The notes under the pieces were generated by a model, which did no database searches, was not told the origin of the DNA, and saw only the letters and a program-made list of their open reading frames with translations. Made by a program: the position numbers and the translations under genes. From Agromyces larvae (GTDB lineage Bacteria > Actinomycetota > Actinomycetes > Actinomycetales > Microbacteriaceae), in the NCBI RefSeq assembly GCF_022811705.1, contig NZ_CP094528.1, forward strand, positions 2,480,001 to 2,544,000: a stretch of 64,000 nt of DNA. Reading direction: 5' to 3'. Below, in pieces: positions 60,344 to 64,000 of the stretch (position 1 is its first letter; each line of letters starts with the position of its first letter).

Positions 60344-61752
60344 GGTGGCGTCCCTCTGAGTGGTGGAGTTTCTCAACACCGGCGAGGTCAGCTGCTTCTG
60401 ATTATGCCGCGATGAGTTCGGGGATGCTGTCCTCCTCTCCGGTGGTGTTCAGCAGGGCCATGGAGGCGTCGCTGAAGTAGCGGCGGTCGGCGCTGTCCCA
60501 TTCGTCGTGCTGCTCGATCAGGACGTGCCCGGCGAGGCGCAGCAGCGCGGCAGGGTTGGGGAAGGTGCCGACGACGTCGGTGCGGCGCTTGATCTCCTTG
60601 TTCAGCCGTTCCAGCGGGTTCGTGGACCAGATCTGCTGCCAGTGCGCGGCCGGGAACCCGGTGAACGCGAGGAGCTCATCGCGGGCATCCTCGAGCATCT
60701 CGGCGATGGCCGGATGGGAGCGTTCGAGCATGCGAACGACCTCCCCGAACTGTGCTTTGACGAGGCTGGCCTTGCCGCGCGGGACGAACACGGTGCGGAT
60801 GATGGAGGCGACCATCGGGCCGGCGACCTTGGGGACCTTCGCCAGGACGTTGCGCATGAAGTGAACCCGGCAGCGCTGCCACGAGACGCCTTGGAACGCG
60901 ACCTGGATGGCTTTGATCAGCCCGGAGTGGGCGTCGGAGATCACCAGGCGCACTCCGCCGAGACCGCGGGCCTTCAACGACCGGAAGAACGCCGTCCAGA
61001 ACGGCTCGGACTCCGTATCGCCGACGTCGAAGCCGAGGACTTGCCGGGTGCCGTCTGCGGCGACGCCGATCGCCACGACGATCGCCTGCGAGACAACCTG
61101 ACGACCGACACGGGCCTTGCAGTAGGTCGCATCGACGAACACATACGGGTAGTCCTGGGCGTCCAGCGGCCGTTCGCGGAACGCGGCGACGTCCTCGTCG
61201 AGGTCCTGGCAGATGCGAGACACCTCGGACTTGGAGATCCCCGAATCGGCGCCGAGCGCCTTGACGAGGTCGTCGACCTTCCGGGTCGAGACACCGTGGA
61301 CGTAAGCCTCCATCACGACCGCGAACAGCGCCTGATCGACCCGGCGGCGCCGCTCCAGCAGCGACGGGAAGAACGACCCCTGTCGCAGCTTCGGGATCCG
61401 CAGATCCAGATCCCCGGCCGTGGTGGTCAGCGTCCGCGGACGCGACCCGTTACGGACCGCGACACGCCCCTCCGAGCGCTCGTAGGACGCGGCGCCGATG
61501 AACGCAGTCGCTTCCGCGTCGATCAGCTCCTGGTAGAGCTTCTGCGTCGCGAGCCGGATCCGGTCGCTGACATCGGTGGACTGCAGTTCCCCGAGGAGCT
61601 CGAGGAGGGCAGACTGGTCTAGAGCCATCGTGCGTTTGTGTCTTCCTGTGAGTGACTTTGATCGGTACTCACTGACCATCGCACGATGGCTCACCAGCGT
61701 CTACGACACCGCGAGCCCTGCCGGAAACCCCACCACACCCGGGGACGCCACC
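60344..61752 (-). mobile_element. complete IS256-family insertion sequence
   Basis: Element of 1409 bp with one transposase gene. Terminal inverted repeats are the left end GGTGGCGTCCC-N3-G-N-GTGGTGG... (60344-60372) and the right end read inward from 61752; 24 of the first 29 positions match, the outermost 11 exactly. It is flanked by the 9-bp duplication TGGTCGAAC. With intact ends, an open transposase frame and perfect duplication, it looks recent and possibly still mobile. It interrupts a lipoprotein gene in an islet of lower GC downstream of hutI. Confidence 0.93.
60402..61628 (-). CDS. IS256-family transposase
   Basis: DDE transposase (Mutator-like, IS256 family) of 408 aa, full length. 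The acidic triad is visible: Asp in YPYVFVDATYCKARVG, Asp in VRLVISDAHSGLIKAIQ and Glu in STNPLERLNKEIKRRTDVVG. WQRCRVHFMRNVLAKVP between the second and third is the family C/H-x-H-type motif. The start is ATG 61628 (MALDQSALLELLGELQ); the longer in-frame start at 61694 adds residues not found in relatives. No frameshift or stop is seen. Confidence 0.95.
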   Translation of the reverse strand: MALDQSALLELLGELQSTDVSDRIRLATQKLYQELIDAEATAFIGAASYERSEGRVAVRNGSRPRTLTTTAGDLDLRIPKLRQGSFFPSLLERRRRVDQALFAVVMEAYVHGVSTRKVDDLVKALGADSGISKSEVSRICQDLDEDVAAFRERPLDAQDYPYVFVDATYCKARVGRQVVSQAIVVAIGVAADGTRQVLGFDVGDTESEPFWTAFFRSLKARGLGGVRLVISDAHSGLIKAIQVAFQGVSWQRCRVHFMRNVLAKVPKVAGPMVASIIRTVFVPRGKASLVKAQFGEVVRMLERSHPAIAEMLEDARDELLAFTGFPAAHWQQIWSTNPLERLNKEIKRRTDVVGTFPNPAALLRLAGHVLIEQHDEWDSADRRYFSDASMALLNTTGEEDSIPELIAA

Positions 61753-61903
61753 TGGTCGAACACTCTCGACGCAACGGTACGAACGCTGTTCCGCTTCGCG
61801 GGTGAATGTCTCCGGCGAACCCGAAGACGTGCACCCCACCATGAGAAGGGACAGCCCGGTCGCGCCCAGCGCGGCCATGGCGAACCGCCTCAGCCGTGGT
61901 CCC

Positions 61904-62284
61904 CTACCCGACGCGACCTGAGAGCGGAACACTGTCGATCTTTTCGCTGGAGCCGACTGCCGGGGAAGTCCACCGAAGAGCCCCCTTTTCGTAGGTTCGG
62001 GGACCCCCGATCGAGACCTGGTAATCCCATGCGGAAGTGGTGTACCCGCCGAACCACACTTCGAGTTTGATAAGGCCCGACGGTGTCGTCTCGGTGAAGC
62101 CGGCTCTGATCCCATCCCTGCTCTGATAGACCGTGCCCTCGGTGTACTTGGTGTCCGGAGAGGTCTTTCCGTTGTACCAGCGAGTTTCCGCCGCAACTGC
62201 GGGCGTAGACGCCGTCACAGCGAGCCCAATTGCCAAGATGGCGGATGCAACGGCGAGAGGGTAGGGCCTTCTCCTGGTCTTCAT
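61904..62284 (-). CDS. small secreted protein, unknown
   Basis: Protein of 126 aa with a clear Sec signal peptide (MKTRRRPYPLAVASAILAIG, cleavage after TPAVAA). The mature domain is about 95 residues and beta-rich: ETRWYNGKTSPDTKYTEGTV, GIRAGFTETTPSGLIKLEVWFGGY, WDYQVSIGGPRTY. No cysteines, no catalytic motif, and I do not recognise the family. Four 60-base lines counted in the gene average about 60 percent GC, well below neighbours, suggesting recent acquisition. ATG 62284 with GGAG eight bases upstream. The split lipoprotein gene followed it as a second operon gene. Confidence 0.78.
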   Translation of the reverse strand: MKTRRRPYPLAVASAILAIGLAVTASTPAVAAETRWYNGKTSPDTKYTEGTVYQSRDGIRAGFTETTPSGLIKLEVWFGGYTTSAWDYQVSIGGPRTYEKGALRWTSPAVGSSEKIDSVPLSGRVG

Positions 62285-62305
62285 GATGCTCCATTCCCAG
62301 CGTGT

Positions 62306-62318
62306 GACAACGGTTGTC
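62306..62318. promoter_or_regulatory. inverted repeat upstream of the small secreted-protein gene
   Basis: GACAAC-G-GTTGTC, a perfect 6+6 palindrome, lies 22 bases before the start of the secreted-protein gene. By position it could be an operator overlapping the promoter. The regulator is unknown, and nothing else is evident from 62319 to 62430. Confidence 0.35.
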
Positions 62319-62430
62319 GAAACTGGGCTGACTCTTGCCTACCGCAGCCGTGCCCGACTGAGAAGGGTGGAACGCGAACGCTGGTCGCAGATGGAATCGC
62401 GGTGAAACTCGATGTCATGACGCGGCGGGC

Positions 62431-62703
62431 TCAGCGCCGCCGCACCTCGAGCGCACTCATGCCCCGCATGCTGAACCACATGCGGTCGTCGCTCTCGACG
62501 AGGGTCGCGAGCACCTCGTCGCAGGCCGCGCACCGCACGACCGTGCCGACGGCGCTGCGATAGACCATCGCTCGGGCGACCTCGTCGACGGTGCCGCACT
62601 CGGCGCAGCGCGCCATCGCGTCGGTCACGTCGAACGCGAAGAGCTCGGCGAGCGGGCCGGCGAGCGCGTTGCCGTCGACGTGCGGTGCGTGGTGTTCAGA
62701 CAT
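62431..62703 (-). CDS. DUF6510-like zinc-ribbon protein
   Basis: Protein of 90 aa: VDGNALAGPLAELFAFDVTDAM, then ARCAECGTVDEVARAMVY and TVVRCAACDEVLATLV, giving two CxxC pairs for a zinc ribbon, and a final DDRMWFSMRGMSALEVRR. The DGNALAG opening and the spacing match the DUF6510 family, often found beside molybdenum oxidoreductases. ATG 62703 overlaps the stop of the reductase gene (TGATG). It may assist assembly or electron transfer of the partner oxidoreductase (inference). Confidence 0.8.
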   Translation of the reverse strand: MSEHHAPHVDGNALAGPLAELFAFDVTDAMARCAECGTVDEVARAMVYRSAVGTVVRCAACDEVLATLVESDDRMWFSMRGMSALEVRRR

Positions 62704-63512
62704 CAGGTGCCTCCGAATCGCTCGATGCGGATCGATCGTGCGTCGTGCCCCAGATCGAGCAGCCAGGAGGCCACGAGCTCGGCGAACCCCGTCGATCCGC
62801 ACACGAAGATACGCGGCGTACGGTCGGCGGGGACGACGAGCCGGTCGACCTCGTCGCGGGTGAGTCGCATGGGCGCGCGCGGGTGCGCCTCGGGCGCGCG
62901 GCGGGTATAGATCAGGTCGATCCGGATGCCTCCGGCACGGTCGGCACCGATCTTCGCGAGCCGCTCGAGTTCGGGCGCGAAGAACCTGTCGTCGGGCGTG
63001 CGCACCGAGTACAGCAGCCGGAACTCGGTGTCATCGCCGGCCTCGGCGTGGGCGTGCGCCATCGCGTACAGCGGCACGATGCCCGACCCGCCGCCGATGA
63101 GCTGGACCGGCCGCGAGGCAGCCGGACCAGACGACACCGAGGCATCCGAGACATCCGGGTCATCCGCATCATCCGAGCCCGGCGCCTCCCAGACGAAGAA
63201 CCGCCCGAGCGGGCCGTTCACCTCGACCTGATCGCCCGCGCGGAGCTCGTCGACGAGGAACGGCGACACCTCGCCGCCCGGCACCCGGTCGACCGCGAGC
63301 ACGACCCGCGTCGACGGGCCCGATGAGGCGATCGAGTACGACCGGGTCGCGCTGTACCCGTCGGGTGCGGTGAGTCGCACGTCGAGGTGCTGCCCGGCGG
63401 CGTTGCCTGGCCAGCCGTCGACGTCGAGCTCGATGCGCGCCGCCTGCGCCGTCTCGGGGCGCACCGATGCGACGGTGGCGGAGTGCCAGCCGCTGCGGGG
63501 CAGACGCCTCAC
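62703..63512 (-). CDS. FAD/NAD(P)-binding ferredoxin-reductase-like oxidoreductase
   Basis: Reductase of 269 aa. The FAD-binding domain has SATRSYSIASSGP (RxYS motif) and GEVSPFLVDELRAGDQVEVNGPLGRFFVW (in parts). The NAD(P) domain has VQLIGGGSGIVPLYAM, FRLLYSVRTPDDRFF and IFVCGSTGFAELVASWLLDLG. No 2Fe-2S domain is present. A 15-residue Asp/Ser/Ala insert (DDADDPDVSDASVSS) lies before the NAD domain. GTG 63512 overlaps the stop of the sulfite-oxidase-like gene (GTGA). It likely passes electrons between NAD(P)H and the adjacent molybdenum enzyme. Confidence 0.88.
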   Translation of the reverse strand: MRRLPRSGWHSATVASVRPETAQAARIELDVDGWPGNAAGQHLDVRLTAPDGYSATRSYSIASSGPSTRVVLAVDRVPGGEVSPFLVDELRAGDQVEVNGPLGRFFVWEAPGSDDADDPDVSDASVSSGPAASRPVQLIGGGSGIVPLYAMAHAHAEAGDDTEFRLLYSVRTPDDRFFAPELERLAKIGADRAGGIRIDLIYTRRAPEAHPRAPMRLTRDEVDRLVVPADRTPRIFVCGSTGFAELVASWLLDLGHDARSIRIERFGGT

Positions 63513-64000
63513 CAGTACCGTTCCTCCTTCCAGGGGTCGCCCCGGAGGTGGTACCCGTTCTGCTCCCAGAAGCCGGGGTCGTCGTCGGGCATCATGACGA
63601 GCCCGCGCACCCACTTCGCGCTCTTCCAGAAGTAGAGGTGCGGCACGAGGAGGCGGGCCGGGCCGCCGTGCTCGGGCTCGAGCGGTTCGCCGTCGAACTC
63701 GAACGCGACCCACGCCTTGCCGTCGAGCAGATCCTCGAGCGGAACGTTCGTGGTGTAGCCGCCGTAGCTGTGCGCCATCGCGAACTCGTAGTCGGTCTCG
63801 ACCGCCTCGAACAGGGTGTCGAGCGAGACACCGCGCCAGCTCGTGCCGAGCTTCGACCAGTGCGTGACGCAGTGGATGTCGGTCGAGACGTCCTCGATCG
63901 GCAGCGCCATGAACTCGTCCCACGTCCAGGTGGTATCGGCGCCCGATTCGGTGCGGATGGTGAACTGCCAGTCGGCGGTGTCGACGTCGGGCGTCGGGCC
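63509..64000 (-). CDS. sulfite-oxidase-like molybdopterin oxidoreductase (partial)
   Basis: The frame is open to the window edge, giving the last 163 residues. STDIHCVTHWSKLGTSWRGV carries the cysteine expected to ligate molybdenum. HSYGGYTTNVPLEDLL, EPEHGGPARLLVPHLYFWKSAKWVRGL and FWEQNGYHLRGDPW are typical of soluble, single-domain bacterial sulfite-oxidase-like (YedY-related) enzymes that lack a dimerisation domain. The N-terminus lies beyond position 64000. It heads a tightly overlapping operon with the reductase and the DUF6510 protein. Substrate unknown. Confidence 0.88.
   Translation of the reverse strand, partial: GPTPDVDTADWQFTIRTESGADTTWTWDEFMALPIEDVSTDIHCVTHWSKLGTSWRGVSLDTLFEAVETDYEFAMAHSYGGYTTNVPLEDLLDGKAWVAFEFDGEPLEPEHGGPARLLVPHLYFWKSAKWVRGLVMMPDDDPGFWEQNGYHLRGDPWKEERYW

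Larger units (their letters stand above)
60101..61878 (-). pseudogene. small lipoprotein gene split by an IS256-family insertion
   Basis: The N-terminal part (61753-61878) encodes MAALGATGLSLLMVGC, a lipobox with Cys16, then TSSGSPETFTREAEQRSYRC. The C-terminal part (60101-60343) encodes PDDAYESLWNCAGPDGADLSF to the end DGTTQR. The 9-bp target duplication codes for Val-Arg-Pro on both sides in the same frame, so removing the element and one copy restores an uninterrupted 119-aa lipoprotein. The apparent ATG at 60379 lies inside the element and is not the native start. The intact gene followed the secreted-protein gene by 25 bases. Function unknown. The start at 61878 has a weak GAGGCGG site and a short n-region. 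Confidence 0.85.

Noticed and set aside
60101..60379. A separate 92-aa gene starting at 60379
   Set aside because: Its first 12 codons lie within the left end of the IS element; the native gene continues beyond the right end at 61753-61878.
61669..62196. A 175-aa minus-strand gene
   Set aside because: It joins an out-of-frame reading of the secreted-protein gene to the lipoprotein N-terminus and runs into the IS end; only the part from 61878 downward makes sense.
1..64000. tRNA or rRNA genes
   Set aside because: No stretch with a tRNA-like TTCGAATC/GGTTCGA arm plus acceptor pairing or rRNA signature was noticed in the gaps; a dedicated scan could not be run.

Overview
The window is very GC-rich DNA with dense genes on both strands. 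Many starts are GTG, and operon genes often overlap by 1 to 4 bases. The gene content (F420-type luciferase-like oxidoreductases, a mycoredoxin-like glutaredoxin, shared-ATPase sugar transporters, DUF2207, DUF4407, DUF6510, a Cys-Ser-Gly HutH) and the repeated word GGATGC/GCATCC point to an actinobacterium of the family Microbacteriaceae, perhaps Agromyces or a close relative. The genus is inference. No rRNA, tRNA, CRISPR array, phage or replication origin was seen.

Layout. 1-4.4 kb: a CUT1 sugar ABC transporter (binding lipoprotein and two permeases, no ATPase) divergent from its LacI-type regulator. 4.4-9.5 kb: a methyltransferase remnant, a gamma-glutamylcyclotransferase-like protein, an orphan ABC ATPase, a PolI-type 5'-3' exonuclease, an MBL-fold hydrolase, a FUSC membrane protein and a zinc-ribbon protein. 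9.6-12.3 kb: a YbdK-type ligase, TspO-like protein and hydrolase operon. 12.4-19.7 kb: a membrane-anchored subtilase, a quinone-oxidoreductase-like enzyme, a membrane molybdopterin oxidoreductase, an SDR and a DUF2207 protein. 19.9-30.8 kb: a 1202-aa RecB-like nuclease/helicase, a glutaredoxin, two luciferase-like oxidoreductases, a baeRF protein, a DUF4407 protein and a hexapeptide-repeat protein. 31-34.4 kb: an operon of DUF4956, VTC-type polyphosphate polymerase and Cthe_2159-like lipoprotein. 34.7-37.4 kb: the energy module (fused EcfAA' and EcfT) of an ECF vitamin/metal transporter without its S component, behind a candidate iron box. 37.7-39.7 kb: an FKBP lipoprotein and a methyltransferase. 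39.8-46.2 kb: a complete Mrp Na+/H+ antiporter operon (AB fusion, C, D, E, F, G). 46.3-52.8 kb: a small membrane protein, an enoyl-CoA hydratase with a PaaR-like operator, a DEAD-box helicase with a long repetitive N-terminus, an esterase and a YihY protein. 52.9-60.1 kb: the histidine utilisation locus (IclR/HutR-type regulator, hutH, hutU, hutI), interrupted by an M23 peptidase gene. 60.1-62.3 kb: an islet of lower GC in which a 1409-bp IS256-family element has split a lipoprotein gene. 62.4 kb to the edge: DUF6510, an FAD/NAD reductase and a sulfite-oxidase-like enzyme.

Most notable observations: (i) a set of intergenic elements built as pyrimidine-rich arm, nested palindrome, purine-rich arm, sitting 3' of genes at six loci; (ii) two copies of a GTCCGG-N4-CCGGAC operator, in front of hutH and hutU, fitting regulation by the adjacent IclR-family protein; (iii) an exact IS256 insertion with a 9-bp target duplication from which the broken lipoprotein can be rebuilt in frame; (iv) a genome-style over-use of GGATGC/GCATCC that overrides normal codon choice.
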